Source of the DNA: Massilia sp. PAMC28688
GTDB lineage: Bacteria; Pseudomonadota; Gammaproteobacteria; Burkholderiales; Burkholderiaceae_D
Assembly: GCF_019443445.1 (NCBI RefSeq)
Contig: NZ_CP080378.1
Span: 1,426,001 to 1,490,000, forward strand
DNA length: 64,000 nucleotides
Reading direction: 5' to 3'
The position numbers and the translations under genes are program-made. Positions 9,505 through 19,345 of this stretch are shown here, in pieces; within the stretch, counting starts at the first letter, position 1, and every line of letters starts with the position of its first letter. Below the pieces are notes generated by a model that saw only the letters and a list, made by a program, of their open reading frames with translations, made no database searches and was not told the origin of the DNA.

Positions 9505-10353
9505 TTATTCTCCTGCTTTCTCAGCTGGTGCTGCAGCAGCGGCTTCAGGCTTCTTCACTGCGACTGCAGGACGAGCCTTGACCACTGGGGCGCCAGTTGC
9601 GTTGGAACCCGGACGGCCAGGGGCGCCGGCTGGACGCGGACGGCCAGCTGGTTTGCCATCGTCACGGCGCGGGCCGCGGCTCTTCTTCTCGTCGGCCGGG
9701 GTATCGATCACTGGTGCGTCGCCGTTGGGAGCGCGGTCGCCTTTGTAGACCCATACCTTGACACCGATGATGCCGTAGGTCGTTGCCGCTTCGCTGGTAC
9801 CGTAGTCGATATCGGCGCGCAGGGTATGCAGAGGCACGCGGCCTTCGCGGTACCACTCTTTACGTGCGATTTCGATGCCGTTCAGACGGCCCGACGACAT
9901 GATCTTGATGCCCAGGGCACCCAGACGCATGGCGTTTTGCATCGCACGCTTCATGGCGCGGCGGAACATGATCCGCTTTTCCAGCTGCTGCGAAATCGAA
10001 TCGGCGATCAGCTGCGAATCGATTTCCGGCTTGCGGATTTCTTCGATATTGACGTGTACAGGTACACCCATGATCTTGGTCAGGGCCGACTTCAGTACTT
10101 CGATGTCTTCGCCCTTCTTACCAATGACCACGCCTGGACGCGAGCTGTAAATCGTGAAGCGCGCATTCTTGGCAGGACGCTCGATGACGATGCGGCCAAC
10201 CGAAGCGTTCTTCAGTTTCTTTTTCAGATAAGCACGTGCTGCGAGGTCTTCGTTGAGCATTTGGGCAAAGTTACCATTGCCCGCGTACCAACGCGACGCC
10301 CAGTTACGGGTTACTGACAGGCGAAAGCCTGTTGGATGAATCTTCTGTCCCAT
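9505..10353 (-). CDS. rpsC: 30S ribosomal protein S3 with long C-terminal tail
   Basis: S3 lines the mRNA entry tunnel and takes part in the ribosomal helicase activity. It has 282 residues, about 50 more than E. coli S3. The first ~215 residues hold the KH-type domain ([18 protein letters not shown]) and the S3 C-terminal domain. The remainder is a low-complexity tail rich in Lys, Arg, Pro, Gly and Ala; such tails occur in related betaproteobacteria. It lies between rplV and rplP. Confidence 0.98.
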   Translation of the reverse strand: MGQKIHPTGFRLSVTRNWASRWYAGNGNFAQMLNEDLAARAYLKKKLKNASVGRIVIERPAKNARFTIYSSRPGVVIGKKGEDIEVLKSALTKIMGVPVHVNIEEIRKPEIDSQLIADSISQQLEKRIMFRRAMKRAMQNAMRLGALGIKIMSSGRLNGIEIARKEWYREGRVPLHTLRADIDYGTSEAATTYGIIGVKVWVYKGDRAPNGDAPVIDTPADEKKSRGPRRDDGKPAGRPRPAGAPGRPGSNATGAPVVKARPAVAVKKPEAAAAAPAEKAGE

Positions 10354-10362
10354 CGTGACCCC

Positions 10363-10692
10363 TTAGTTGCCGACAGTCACGTAGATGTGACAGGATTGTT
10401 TCGAGATACGATCACCCCGGCCCTTGGCGCGTGCAGTGAAGCGCTTGAGGATCGGACCCTTTTCAACGTAGATCTGAACGACTTTCAGCTCGTCGATGTC
10501 GGCGCCATCATTGTGCTCGGCGTTCGCGATAGCGGACTCGAGGACCTTCTTGATGATGGTCGCACCCTTCTTGGGGCTGAACTGCAAGATGTCGAGTGCT
10601 GCGCCGACTTTCTTGCCGCGGATCAGATCTGCCACCAGGCGACCTTTTTGGTCGGACAGGCGCACACCTTTGAGGATAGCTTTGGTTTCCAT
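10363..10692 (-). CDS. rplV: 50S ribosomal protein L22
   Basis: L22 lines the polypeptide exit tunnel; changes in its hairpin loop give macrolide resistance. It has 109 residues. The start [20 protein letters not shown] and the tunnel-loop region [18 protein letters not shown] are typical. It shares one nucleotide with rpsS (10692) and lies 9 nt before rpsC. Confidence 0.98.
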   Translation of the reverse strand: METKAILKGVRLSDQKGRLVADLIRGKKVGAALDILQFSPKKGATIIKKVLESAIANAEHNDGADIDELKVVQIYVEKGPILKRFTARAKGRGDRISKQSCHIYVTVGN

Positions 10693-10967
10693 TATTTCTT
10701 CGCCTTCTTGTCAGCGGCATGGCCCTTGAACGTACGGGTCAGTGCAAACTCGCCGAGCTTGTGACCAACCATGTTCTCGGAAACATACACTGGCACGTGC
10801 AGCTTGCCATTGTGAACCGCGATCGTCAGGCCGATGAAGTCTGGCGTGATGGTCGAGCGGCGCGACCAGGTTTTGACTGGCTTCTTGTCTTTGTTCGCTT
10901 GCGCGGTTTCGACTTTTTTCACCAGGTGGGCGTCCGTGAACGGCCCTTTTTTCAATGAACGTGTCAT
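10692..10967 (-). CDS. rpsS: 30S ribosomal protein S19
   Basis: S19 sits in the 30S head and bridges to the 50S central protuberance. It has 91 residues, starting [20 protein letters not shown], with the signature [20 protein letters not shown] at the C-terminus. It lies 9 nt after rplB and overlaps rplV by 1 nt. Confidence 0.98.
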   Translation of the reverse strand: MTRSLKKGPFTDAHLVKKVETAQANKDKKPVKTWSRRSTITPDFIGLTIAVHNGKLHVPVYVSENMVGHKLGEFALTRTFKGHAADKKAKK

Positions 10968-10976
10968 GTCTTATCC

Positions 10977-11804
10977 TTATTTCTTGCCGCGGCGCGAGAC
11001 GATCATCGAAGTCGTACGCTTGTTACGGCGCGTCTTCTTACCCTTCGTCTGTTGGCCCCAAGGCGACACTGGATGACGACCAGCTGCGGTTTTACCTTCA
11101 CCACCACCGTGCGGGTGATCGACCGGGTTCATGACCACACCGCGAACGGTAGGACGAACACCGCGCCAGCGCATCGCACCGGCTTTACCAATCTTGCGCA
11201 GGCTGTGCTCGGCATTGCCGACTTCGCCAACGGTAGCGCGGCACTCGATGTGCACGCGGCGTACTTCACCCGAACGCAGGCGAACCTGGGCGTAGGTGCC
11301 TTCGCGGGCCATCAGCACGACGCCGGCGCCGGCGGTACGGGCCATCTGGGCACCCTTACCTGGCAGCATTTCGACACAGTGCATCACGGTACCGACCGGG
11401 ATATTACGGATAGGCAGGCAGTTGCCCGACTTGATCGGTGCTTCCGAACCGTTCATCACGCTGTCGCCAACGGCCATGCCCTTGGTAGCGATGATGTAAT
11501 GGCGCTCGCCGTCGGCGTAGCACAGCAGGGCGATGTTCGCGGTGCGGTTTGGATCGTATTCGATACGCTCGACCTTTGCCGGAATGCCATCCTTCTGACG
11601 CTTGAAGTCGATCAGGCGATAGTGCTGCTTATGACCACCGCCGATGTGGCGGGTGGTGATGTGACCGTTGTTGTTACGGCCAGCAGTCTTCGATTTCTTT
11701 TCAACCAAGGCTGCGAACGGACGACCCTTGTACAGGTCTGGATTCACAACCTTTACCATGCCGCGACGGCCTGGCGAGGTTGGCTTCATCTTTACGAGTG
11801 CCAT
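10977..11804 (-). CDS. rplB: 50S ribosomal protein L2
   Basis: L2 is needed for subunit association and peptidyl-transferase assembly. It has 275 residues. It contains the universal motif [18 protein letters not shown] near the C-terminus, including the conserved histidine. It overlaps rplW by 1 nt (11804) and precedes rpsS by 9 nt. Confidence 0.98.
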   Translation of the reverse strand: MALVKMKPTSPGRRGMVKVVNPDLYKGRPFAALVEKKSKTAGRNNNGHITTRHIGGGHKQHYRLIDFKRQKDGIPAKVERIEYDPNRTANIALLCYADGERHYIIATKGMAVGDSVMNGSEAPIKSGNCLPIRNIPVGTVMHCVEMLPGKGAQMARTAGAGVVLMAREGTYAQVRLRSGEVRRVHIECRATVGEVGNAEHSLRKIGKAGAMRWRGVRPTVRGVVMNPVDHPHGGGEGKTAAGRHPVSPWGQQTKGKKTRRNKRTTSMIVSRRGKK

Positions 11805-12121
11805 TATTTAGCCTCCTCGACAAAATTGATTTCCTGGCCGGGCTTCAGGCACACGAAAGCACGCTTGGTATGGTTGCGACGGCCATTGAAACGGCCCGAA
11901 CGCTTTTGCTTACCTTGGCGATTAACTGTCTGCACCGACAGGACTTCAACCTTGAACAACAGTTCAACGGCTGCCTTGATTTCAGGCTTGGTCGCATCCG
12001 GCAATACGCGGAACACGATCTGCTCGTTCTTTTCCGCGACCATGGTGGCCTTCTCGGAAATGACCGGCGCCTGGAGCACCTTCATCAGGCGCTCTTCGCT
12101 GAATTTGATTACGCCGCTCAT
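11804..12121 (-). CDS. rplW: 50S ribosomal protein L23
   Basis: L23 at the tunnel exit is the docking site for trigger factor and SRP. It has 105 residues. The family core [21 protein letters not shown] and [18 protein letters not shown] is present. The N-terminus shown ([17 protein letters not shown]) may be a few residues long, since ATG codons occur at residues 1 and 13. It overlaps rplD by 4 nt. Confidence 0.97.
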   Translation of the reverse strand: MSGVIKFSEERLMKVLQAPVISEKATMVAEKNEQIVFRVLPDATKPEIKAAVELLFKVEVLSVQTVNRQGKQKRSGRFNGRRNHTKRAFVCLKPGQEINFVEEAK

Positions 12122-12738
12122 GCGAACATCTCCTCGATCATGGTCAGTGCTGCCTTGGTGACCACGATTTTTTTGTAGAACACCAGCGACATCGGATCAG
12201 CGTGACGCGGCTCGACCACCAGCACGTGCGGCAGGTTGCGCGAGGCCAGCATCAGGTTCTCGTCCGTGGTGTCGGTGATGATCATGACCGATTCCAGGCC
12301 CATGCCCTGCAGCTTTTGCGACAGCAGCTTGGTCTTTGGGGCATCGATGGTCAGGTTTTCCACGACCACCAGGCGCTCTTCACGAGCCAGCTGGGACAGG
12401 ATCGAGCAGATACCTGCGCGATACATCTTCTTGTTCACTTTGTGGGTGAAGTTCTCGTCAGGCGAGTTCGGGAAGATGCGTCCGCCGCCGCGCCACAGTG
12501 GCGAGGACGACATACCGGCACGAGCACGGCCCGTACCTTTTTGACGCCATGGCTTCTTGGTCGTGTGATGAACTTCTTCACGATCCTTCTGCTTGCGGTT
12601 GCCCGAGCGTGCGTTGGCAGCGTAGGCGACGACGATCTGGTGGATCAGGGCTTCGTTGTAGTCGCGGCCGAAAACGGTATCGGCTGCAGCGACATTGGCG
12701 CCTGCTTGACCTTGCTCATTAAGAAGCTTAAGTTCCAT
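12118..12738 (-). CDS. rplD: 50S ribosomal protein L4
   Basis: L4 lines the exit tunnel; in E. coli it also represses its own operon at the S10 leader. It has 206 residues from the ATG at 12738, which follows a good AGGAG. An upstream TTG at 12744 is less likely. Conserved features are the [18 protein letters not shown] loop (here [20 protein letters not shown]) and a C-terminal Rossmann-like half. It lies 2 nt after the rplC stop. Confidence 0.98.
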   Translation of the reverse strand: MELKLLNEQGQAGANVAAADTVFGRDYNEALIHQIVVAYAANARSGNRKQKDREEVHHTTKKPWRQKGTGRARAGMSSSPLWRGGGRIFPNSPDENFTHKVNKKMYRAGICSILSQLAREERLVVVENLTIDAPKTKLLSQKLQGMGLESVMIITDTTDENLMLASRNLPHVLVVEPRHADPMSLVFYKKIVVTKAALTMIEEMFA

Positions 12739-12740
12739 AA

Positions 12741-13397
12741 TCAAGCTCCTTTCTGTGCTTTGGTTTTGATGGCTGGCGAAACAACGACTTGGCCATTTTT
12801 CGCGCCTGGTACGGCACCCTTGACCAGCAACAGCTGGCGCTCGGCATCGATACGGGCGATTTCAAGATTCTGTACGGTACGGGTAACATCACCCAGATGA
12901 CCGGTCATGCGCTTACCAGGGAAAACACGACCTGGATCCTGCGCCATACCGATCGAGCCCGGCACATTGTGCGAACGCGAGTTACCGTGGGTAGCACGGC
13001 CCGACGAGAAGTGGTGACGCTTGATGGTACCAGCGTAGCCCTTACCGATCGTGACGCCCTGAACGTCGATCTTTTGACCGACTTCGAACAGCGAAGCGGC
13101 AACAACATCGCCAGCTTTCATTTCGGCTGCTTTGCCAGCATCTACGCGGAATTCGCGCAGCATGGTGCCAGCTTCAACGCCGGCTTTGGCGTGGTGACCC
13201 GCAACTGCCGAAGTCACGCGGGATGCGCGACGCTGACCGAATGCGACCTGAACAGCGGAGTAACCGTCTGTTTCAGGAGTTTTGACTTGCGCAACACGGT
13301 TGTTCGATACGTCGAGCACGGTTACTGGGATCGAATCCCCGTCATCCGTGAAGATGCGCATCATTCCAACCTTGCGACCGAGAAGGCCTAGGCTCAT
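12741..13397 (-). CDS. rplC: 50S ribosomal protein L3
   Basis: L3 starts 50S assembly and reaches the peptidyl-transferase centre. It has 218 residues from the ATG at 13397 ([20 protein letters not shown]); a longer frame to 13448 has no start-site support. The L3 signature [19 protein letters not shown] is present. Normally rpsJ sits immediately upstream. Here rpsJ is about 38.8 kb away, and rplC is instead preceded by its own promoter. Confidence 0.98.
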   Translation of the reverse strand: MSLGLLGRKVGMMRIFTDDGDSIPVTVLDVSNNRVAQVKTPETDGYSAVQVAFGQRRASRVTSAVAGHHAKAGVEAGTMLREFRVDAGKAAEMKAGDVVAASLFEVGQKIDVQGVTIGKGYAGTIKRHHFSSGRATHGNSRSHNVPGSIGMAQDPGRVFPGKRMTGHLGDVTRTVQNLEIARIDAERQLLLVKGAVPGAKNGQVVVSPAIKTKAQKGA

Positions 13398-13502
13398 TTT
13401 TTCTCCATTCCCACCTGCGATTGGGCGGGGCTGATGTTTAACTACCAAAAACTACAAGTAATGGACGGACTCAAAAAGGACGAATCCATACCGAAGCCGG
13501 CT

Positions 13503-13531
13503 AGTATAGCGCGCTAAAGGGCTTGACGCAA
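13503..13531 (-). promoter_or_regulatory. Strong candidate promoter for rplC and the rest of S10 operon
   Basis: On the minus strand TTGCGT (13526-13531) is exactly 17 nt from TATACT (13503-13508). The predicted leader to the rplC ATG is about 100 nt, which is long enough for an L4-type autoregulatory leader. This promoter lets the S10 genes run without rpsJ upstream. Confidence 0.65.
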
Positions 13532-13669
13532 CATATTAGTTGGGGGTATGTCGATGTGTTGTACGCATGGTTGCGCACGCGGCGGCGGCGCCATGACCGT
13601 CCCGGCAGCCGCCCCCGGATCACGGTAGCCGGCGCGACTTTTTACCGGTGAAAATAATGGTCAGAACGT

Positions 13670-14185
13670 CTACAGTACATGACTGGACGGTGACCCGGGC
13701 AGCCTGACCGGCATGCCCAGGCGCCGTACCAGCCGGATGGCGCGCAGGCGCAGCGATTCACGCACCTTGCCACGCGGCGGCACGGTCTTGCCCGCCAGCG
13801 GCACGGCAAGTTCCCATGAAACGGGCCGGGTTCCGTTGACTTTCGTATAATGAGTGAGGACGGTGATGGTGGCCTGCCCGGCAAAGTCGAGATGGCGGTC
13901 CGGCATCAGGATGAACATGGGTGCCAGCTGTGCTGTGTTGGTGCGCACGTGCACCTCGACGCAGGCGGGCAGCACGCTGCCATCGGACAAGGTTGCCGTC
14001 GCGCCCACCACGAAGTGGCCGGGCATGCCGAGCGGGACACTGTCGAGCGAGGTCGGGCGCAGGATCGATTCACCCTGCCCCAGCGACTCCTCTTCATTGA
14101 TGGCCCATTCCCATACCGGATAGGCCGCGAAATCGGCGCGCGAGATCAGGCGTACGGGGCGGCGGGTTTCGAGGTCGAGGGTCAT
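13670..14185 (-). CDS. Conserved hypothetical protein
   Basis: 171 residues, ATG at 14185, no signal peptide or membrane segment. It starts MTLDLETRRPVRLISRADFA. The body is a mix of short beta-like stretches (HFVVGATATLSDGSVLPACV) with a basic C-terminal tail (RESLRLRAIRLVRRLGMPVR). I do not recognise the family. It lies between rplC and the Ter cluster, reads the same way as the ribosomal genes, and diverges from terD across about 200 nt. High GC and codon use resemble the core genes. Confidence 0.7.
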   Translation of the reverse strand: MTLDLETRRPVRLISRADFAAYPVWEWAINEEESLGQGESILRPTSLDSVPLGMPGHFVVGATATLSDGSVLPACVEVHVRTNTAQLAPMFILMPDRHLDFAGQATITVLTHYTKVNGTRPVSWELAVPLAGKTVPPRGKVRESLRLRAIRLVRRLGMPVRLPGSPSSHVL

Positions 14186-14383
14186 GGCGGAGGCAGTGCG
14201 GCGGGGAAGAATTCAGTCTACGTGGAAGCGGAATTTCTGTCCAGCAACGCACGCCAGGGTGTTGTTGCGGCGCAGGGAAAATAGATTGCTTGATTGATTA
14301 CATAATGCACCCATCTAGGGTTGTTGTAGCAAGCCTGGCAAAGCAGGCTTTTCCGAAACTTAAGATTACTCAAGGAGATTAGT

Positions 14384-14959
14384 ATGGCTATCAGTTTGCA
14401 AAAAGGCGGCAACGTCAACCTGAGCAAGGAATCACCGGGCCTGTCCAAGGTCATGATCGGCCTGGGCTGGGATCCGCGCGCCACCGATGGCGCCGCCTTC
14501 GACCTCGACGGCAGCGTATTCCTGCTCAAGACCGACGGCAAGGTGCGCGGCGACAGCGATTTCGTGTTCTATAACAACCTCAAGTCGACCGACGGCTCGG
14601 TGGTGCACCAGGGCGACAATACCTCGGGCGAAGGCGAAGGCGACGACGAAAAGGTGCTGGTCGACCTGACTAAAGTGCCGGCCGAGATCGACAAGCTCTC
14701 GTTTTGCGTCACCATCCATGAAGCCGAGTCGCGCAAGCAGAACTTTGGCATGGTCAGCAAGGCTTTCATCCGCTGCATGGATGCCAACGGCGAGAAAGAA
14801 ATTGCCCGTTACGACCTGTCGGAAGACGGTTCGACCGAAACAGCCATGATCTTCGGCGAAATGTACCGTGCCGGCAGCGAGTGGAAGTTCCGTGCCATAG
14901 GCCAGGGCTTCAAGGGCGGCCTGGGACCGCTGGCGCGCTCGTTCGGCGTCAACGCTTAA
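14384..14959 (+). CDS. terD: TerD-family tellurium/stress resistance protein
   Basis: TerD-family beta-sandwich protein that binds calcium and is linked to tellurite, phage and oxidative stress tolerance. It has 191 residues, one TerD domain along its length. Family marks are [17 protein letters not shown], the acidic stretch [15 protein letters not shown] that holds Ca-binding residues, and the C-terminal [17 protein letters not shown]. The start at 14384 is preceded by AAGGAGA. A strong terminator follows, so it is transcribed apart from the next genes. TerE or TerZ would be equally possible names. Confidence 0.9.
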   Translation: MAISLQKGGNVNLSKESPGLSKVMIGLGWDPRATDGAAFDLDGSVFLLKTDGKVRGDSDFVFYNNLKSTDGSVVHQGDNTSGEGEGDDEKVLVDLTKVPAEIDKLSFCVTIHEAESRKQNFGMVSKAFIRCMDANGEKEIARYDLSEDGSTETAMIFGEMYRAGSEWKFRAIGQGFKGGLGPLARSFGVNA

Positions 14960-14980
14960 GTAATAGTTGTACTGTCGTAT

Positions 14981-15020
14981 CAGCACGGGCGAGCGCCAGG
15001 CGCGGCCCGTGCTGTTTTTT
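14981..15020 (+). terminator. Rho-independent terminator after terD
   Basis: A perfect 10-bp stem (14981-14990 with 15005-15014) is followed by six T (15015-15020). It lies 22 nt after the terD stop and makes terD a single-gene transcript, apart from readthrough. Confidence 0.85.
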
Positions 15021-15070
15021 GTCTGGTACCGAATTCAACCTTTTCCGCTAACTGCTAACGACACTGGAGC

Positions 15071-16378
15071 ATGATGGAACAGTTATCAAGAGGACAGCGC
15101 CTGCCGCTGGCCAGCCTGTCCGACAATGGCAAACTCGTCATTACGCTGGCAGCGTCCGGCGTGCCGCTCGATTTTTCGTGCTTTGGCGTCGGTGTCGACG
15201 GCAAGCTGGTGAGCGAAGCGTACATGACCTTCTTCAACCAGCCATCCACGCCCTGCGGCGGCGTCACCATGAGCGCGCAGGGCAGCGGCGCGGTCTTTAC
15301 CATCGACACCGCGCGCCTGCCTGCGACCATAGACCAGGTGGTGGTCACGGCCAGCGTTGACGGTTCCGGCTCCCTGGCCCAGCTGGGCGCCAGCGCGCTG
15401 CGCCTGGGCGACAAGGCCAGCTTCGACTTTTCCGGCAGCGACTTTGCCCAGGAGCGCGCAGCCATGCTGGGCAATCTGTACCGCAAGGACGGTCAGTGGC
15501 GCTTTACCATCGTGGGCCAGGGCTTCAATGGCGGCCTCGATGCGCTGGTGGCGCACTTTGGCGGCGATGTCGCGGCGCCTGCAGCGGCGCCGGCGCCCGC
15601 CCAGCCTGCCCGCATTTCGCTCGACAAACGCATCGAAAAGGAAGCCCCGCAGCTCGTCAACCTGGTCAAGGCAGCCGGCGTGTCGCTGGCCAAGGCCGGG
15701 CTCGACACGCACCGCGCCAAGGTCGCGCTGGTGCTCGATATTTCCGGCTCCATGACCAGCCTGTACAGCAAGGGACTGGTGCAGCAGTTTGCCGACCGCA
15801 TCCTGGCGCTGGGCTGCAAGTTCGACGACGACGGCGAGATTGACGTGTTCCTGTTCGGCGCCAATGTCCACCAGCCCGAGCCCATGTCGCTGGCCAACGC
15901 GCCCACCTATATCAAGAAGGTGATCGCCAAGCACCCGCTGGAAGGCGACACCCGCTACGGCCGCGCCATGGAAGCCGTGCGTCGCTACTACTTCCCGGAC
16001 GGGAACGCCGCCGAGCGCAAGGCGCCGGTGGGCGGCAAGACGCCGGTGTACGTCATGTTCGTGACCGACGGCAGCACCTCCGACCAGCCGCTGACGGAAA
16101 AGCAGCTGCGCTGGAGCAGCCGCGAGCCGATCTTCTGGCAGTTCATGGGCATTGGCAAAGGGCGCAAGTCAAAATCGAAAAAACTGTTTGCGTTCGCCGA
16201 CTCCGATTTCCCCTTCCTGGAAAAGCTCGACGGGCTTGATGGCCGCCTGATTGACAATGCCGACTTCTTTTCCGTGGCCTCGCCCGACGAACACAGCGAC
16301 AGCGAACTGTACGACCTGCTCATGACCGAATACCCCGGCTGGCTCAAGCTGGCCAAGCAGCACGGCGTGCTGTCCTGA
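15071..16378 (+). CDS. TerD-domain protein fused to von Willebrand factor A domain (TerF-like)
   Basis: 435 residues. Residues 1-165 are a diverged TerD sandwich (SCFGVGVDGKLVSEAYMTFF; GQGFNGGLDALVAHFGG). A Pro/Ala linker covers about 167-180. The vWA domain fills about 215-435. Its MIDAS motif DISGSM is at 223-228, with the later GDTRYG threonine and FVTDGST aspartate that complete metal binding. Such proteins are thought to act as metal-dependent scaffolds in Ter systems. A second ATG at 15074 has better spacing from GGAG. It heads the run of Ter-linked enzyme genes. Confidence 0.88.
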   Translation: MMEQLSRGQRLPLASLSDNGKLVITLAASGVPLDFSCFGVGVDGKLVSEAYMTFFNQPSTPCGGVTMSAQGSGAVFTIDTARLPATIDQVVVTASVDGSGSLAQLGASALRLGDKASFDFSGSDFAQERAAMLGNLYRKDGQWRFTIVGQGFNGGLDALVAHFGGDVAAPAAAPAPAQPARISLDKRIEKEAPQLVNLVKAAGVSLAKAGLDTHRAKVALVLDISGSMTSLYSKGLVQQFADRILALGCKFDDDGEIDVFLFGANVHQPEPMSLANAPTYIKKVIAKHPLEGDTRYGRAMEAVRRYYFPDGNAAERKAPVGGKTPVYVMFVTDGSTSDQPLTEKQLRWSSREPIFWQFMGIGKGRKSKSKKLFAFADSDFPFLEKLDGLDGRLIDNADFFSVASPDEHSDSELYDLLMTEYPGWLKLAKQHGVLS

Positions 16379-16429
16379 CCCTATTTTTTATCGAAGCTCT
16401 ATTTATTAACGGTTTTTTGAAAGTCATTC

Positions 16430-17449
16430 ATGCGTGTCTGGTTTAACAGGACGTTTTCGTCCGTGTACGCGGCCATCAACCTTATCCGCGAAGCGGATAG
16501 CGAAGGCCGCTTCCACATCATCTACAGCAATGCCAACCCGCACGTAGCGGCCGCTCGCGCCGCCCACGAGTTCCATGTCGAACCCACCGGCATGGAGCGC
16601 GAAGAATACATCGAGTGGTGCCTCCAGTTCTGCCGCGAGCAGCGCGTGGATATCTTCATCCCGGGTCGCGAATCAACGGTGCTGGCCGGGATGCACGCGC
16701 GCTTTGAAGCGCTGGGCACGCGCGTGCTGTCTGCCGGGTCGGTGGAGGCGCTCGAACTCATTCACGACAAGGCCCGTTTTTACAGCGACGTGGACCTGAC
16801 AATGGCGCCGGTGGCCGAAACGCGCATCTTCGAGACGGTGGAAGCGTTTGACGCCGCCTACGCCGACCTGCGCCAGCGCCACGCCAAACTGTGCGTAAAG
16901 CCTTCGCAATCGGTGTTTGGCCTGGGCTTTGCGGTGCTGGACGAAGAGCGCAGCAGCGCCGCCCTGCTGCTGGCCGGCGCCGAGTACCACATTGGCCTGG
17001 CCGACATGCGCCGCGGCCTGGCCGAGATGGGCACCTTCCGCACCATGCTGCTGATGGAGTACCTGGACGGGCACGAGTTCAGCGTCGACTGCGTGGGCGA
17101 CAAGGGCCGCCTGGTAGCTGCCGTGCCGCGCAAGAAGCCGAAAAAGGCGGGGCGCGGCCAGTTGATCGACATGCGCCAGGACATCCTGGACGCCACCGCC
17201 AAGCTGTGCGCCGACTTTGGCCTGAACGGCTGCTTCAATGTGCAGTATCGCGAAGGCGGCGAGGAACTGCGCCTGCTCGAAATTAATCCACGCATGTCGG
17301 GCGGTATCGGCATGGCCTGCGTGGCCGGCCCCAACCTGCCCTACATTGCCCTGCGTGGCTTTGCCGATGGCTTTGACAAGGTGCAGGTCGCACCCGTGCG
17401 CGACGGCATTCGCGTGGCCGAATTAACTACACCCGTGGAACTTGCATGA
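16430..17449 (+). CDS. ATP-grasp ligase of the Ter-linked biosynthetic module
   Basis: 339 residues. ATP-grasp enzymes join a carboxylate to an amine or thiol through an acyl-phosphate. Visible features are an N-terminal pre-ATP-grasp Rossmann part, the lysine strand LCVKPSQSVFGLGF, MEYLDGHEFSVDCV, and the metal-binding LRLLEINPRMSGGIG. No signal peptide. It overlaps the next gene by 4 nt (ATGA), so the two are translationally coupled. In the module described by Anantharaman, Iyer and Aravind, the ATP-grasp is proposed to help make a nucleoside-like metabolite; the real substrate is unknown. Confidence 0.88.
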   Translation: MRVWFNRTFSSVYAAINLIREADSEGRFHIIYSNANPHVAAARAAHEFHVEPTGMEREEYIEWCLQFCREQRVDIFIPGRESTVLAGMHARFEALGTRVLSAGSVEALELIHDKARFYSDVDLTMAPVAETRIFETVEAFDAAYADLRQRHAKLCVKPSQSVFGLGFAVLDEERSSAALLLAGAEYHIGLADMRRGLAEMGTFRTMLLMEYLDGHEFSVDCVGDKGRLVAAVPRKKPKKAGRGQLIDMRQDILDATAKLCADFGLNGCFNVQYREGGEELRLLEINPRMSGGIGMACVAGPNLPYIALRGFADGFDKVQVAPVRDGIRVAELTTPVELA

Positions 17450-18615
17450 ACAACCCCGCCATCATCGAACTGCCAACCGGCAGGCTGGAACTGACCATCA
17501 CCGATTCGCAGTACCCGAGCGACGAACTGCTCGGCTTTGCCGCGCGCGCCAACGCCAAGCGCGGTTTCCTGTTCTTGTCCAAGGTGCTGGGCAAGCACTG
17601 GCCGGTAAAACCGTCGCTCATGCGCGAGATTCATACCCGCATCGCGGCCTCGGTGCCGGAAGTGGCCGGCCCGGTCGTCTTCATCGCCATGGCCGAAACC
17701 GCCGTGGGCCTGGGCCAAGGCGTGTTTGAAGCCTGGCTGCTGGCCAATCCCGGGCGCGAAGCGCTGTTCATCCACACCACCCGCTATCACGTGGGCGGCG
17801 TCGACACCATCGAATTTGAAGAAGCCCACAGCCACGCGCCGCGCCAGTTCCTGCACATGCCACCGGACGCGCACAAAAAGGAACTGCTGCTGCGCGCGAA
17901 GACCCTGGTCATGGTCGATGACGAAGCCTCGACCGGCAACACCTTCCTGAACCTGTCACATGCCGTGCGCAGCCTCAACCCGGGCGTGGAGCGGGTCCAT
18001 TTGGCCGCCATCGCCAACTTCATGGGCAAGGAGGCCACCGCCGCCCTGTCCCAACGTTTTGGCGTGCCGGTGACCATGTCCGCACCCCTCAATGGCGAAT
18101 ACCAGTTCATCGCCGGCGAAGCGCCGACCGAAGGACCGCCCGCCCAGCGTTTTGACGCCACCGCCGACCGCGGCGCCAGCAGCGCCTTTGGCCGCTTTGG
18201 CATGGAGCGCGCCATGGCCATCCCGGAAGGACTGGCAGCGCGCCTGGCCGAGCAGGTCCCGGCCGGCGACAAGGTACTGGTGCTGGGCACCGGAGAATTC
18301 ATGCATGCCTCCTTCCTGCTCGGCGCCCAGCTCGAACAGCGCGGCCTGGACGTGAAGGTGCAGTCCACCACCCGCTCGCCCATCCTGAAATGGGGCGCCG
18401 TGTCCGAAGCCCTCGCCTTCCAGGACAATTATGGGGAGGGCGTCACAAACTTCCTGTATAACGTCAGCCCGGACCAGTATGACCACGTGTTCATCTGCCA
18501 CGAAACTGCCCCGAACCAGGCCTTGAGCGACCTGGCCGACGTGTTCGATGCACGCCTACTCCACTTTATTACCGAGACACACGTTGAAGAAGTTTCAGAA
18601 ATTCCTGTTCGCTGA
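17446..18615 (+). CDS. Phosphoribosyltransferase-fold protein with TRSP domain
   Basis: 389 residues. The N-terminal half is a type I phosphoribosyltransferase fold with the PRPP loop VMVDDEASTGNT at 155-166. The C-terminal third (about 245-389) is the TRSP region typical of Ter-associated PRTases (KVLVLGTGEFMHASFLLG, then FICHETAPNQ). It overlaps the ATP-grasp gene by 4 nt and the HAD gene by about 30 nt. It is probably cytosolic and PRPP-using; the reaction itself is not established. Confidence 0.87.
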   Translation: MNNPAIIELPTGRLELTITDSQYPSDELLGFAARANAKRGFLFLSKVLGKHWPVKPSLMREIHTRIAASVPEVAGPVVFIAMAETAVGLGQGVFEAWLLANPGREALFIHTTRYHVGGVDTIEFEEAHSHAPRQFLHMPPDAHKKELLLRAKTLVMVDDEASTGNTFLNLSHAVRSLNPGVERVHLAAIANFMGKEATAALSQRFGVPVTMSAPLNGEYQFIAGEAPTEGPPAQRFDATADRGASSAFGRFGMERAMAIPEGLAARLAEQVPAGDKVLVLGTGEFMHASFLLGAQLEQRGLDVKVQSTTRSPILKWGAVSEALAFQDNYGEGVTNFLYNVSPDQYDHVFICHETAPNQALSDLADVFDARLLHFITETHVEEVSEIPVR

Positions 18616-19345
18616 CCTGGACGACACCCTGTTCCAGTCACTTGAAAAATGCCGGTCCGCGGAGGGCCTGCAGGCGACCGCCTTCCTGAAGGACGGCAGC
18701 CCGATCTCGTACACCACGCCCGCGCAGCGCGCGTTCATCACGTTCGCGCAGGATGGCATGACCATCATCCCGACCACGGCGCGCAACCTCGACGCCTTGA
18801 ACCGGGTCGATGTGCCGTTCATGAGCTGGTGCGTGATCGACTACGGCGGCATCGTGCTGCATCCTGACCGCAGCGTGGACCAGTTCTGGCTGGCCCACAT
18901 GCAGGCCAAGATGCAGGCCGCCCTGCCGGGCATGCAGGAACTGACGCGCGTCATCGACGACTGGGCAGAGCGCACCGGTTACGGCGGGCGCACGCGCCTG
19001 GTGGAAGACTTCGATACGCCGTTCTATTTGGTGATCAAGGACCCCCACAAGATAGGCGCCAACCTGGAGCCGATCGAGCGCGAAGTGGTGGCGCCGTGGA
19101 TCGCCGACGGCAACCGCGACTACTTCATTCACCGCAATGGCAACAACCTGGCCATTTTGCCGAATGCCCTCAACAAGGCAAATGCCGTGGCTTACGTGAC
19201 GCAAAAGCTGCGCGAGCAGCATGGCGACATCATCACCTTTGGCATGGGCGACAGCAAGTCCGATGCGCGCTTCATGGCGGCCTGCGACTATGCCATTGTC
19301 CCGCCGCGCACCCAGCTCGCTGGCCTGACGCTGGAGGCGCTATGA
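18584..19345 (+). CDS. HAD-family hydrolase of the Ter-linked module
   Basis: HAD phosphatase of about 253 residues. Motif I is FADLDDTLF near the N-terminus and motif IV is FGMGDSKSDARFM near the C-terminus. A Cof-like cap lies between. An ATG at 18548 would overlap the upstream gene by 68 nt, so the TTG at 18584 (giving LKKFQKFLFADLDD) fits the family N-terminus better. Neither start has a strong Shine-Dalgarno. Its stop overlaps the next start by 4 nt. A sugar-phosphate or nucleotide-like phosphate is the likely substrate class. Confidence 0.83.
   Translation: MKKFQKFLFADLDDTLFQSLEKCRSAEGLQATAFLKDGSPISYTTPAQRAFITFAQDGMTIIPTTARNLDALNRVDVPFMSWCVIDYGGIVLHPDRSVDQFWLAHMQAKMQAALPGMQELTRVIDDWAERTGYGGRTRLVEDFDTPFYLVIKDPHKIGANLEPIEREVVAPWIADGNRDYFIHRNGNNLAILPNALNKANAVAYVTQKLREQHGDIITFGMGDSKSDARFMAACDYAIVPPRTQLAGLTLEAL

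Noticed and set aside
14331..14352. Terminator or attenuator upstream of terD
   Set aside because: The 7-bp stem (14331-14337 with 14344-14350) is followed by only a short T stretch and lies in the terD leader; too weak to call.
19096..19341. Extended start for the StiP-type protein
   Set aside because: The added 82 residues lie inside the HAD gene in another frame; the ATG at 19342 gives the standard 4-nt overlap.
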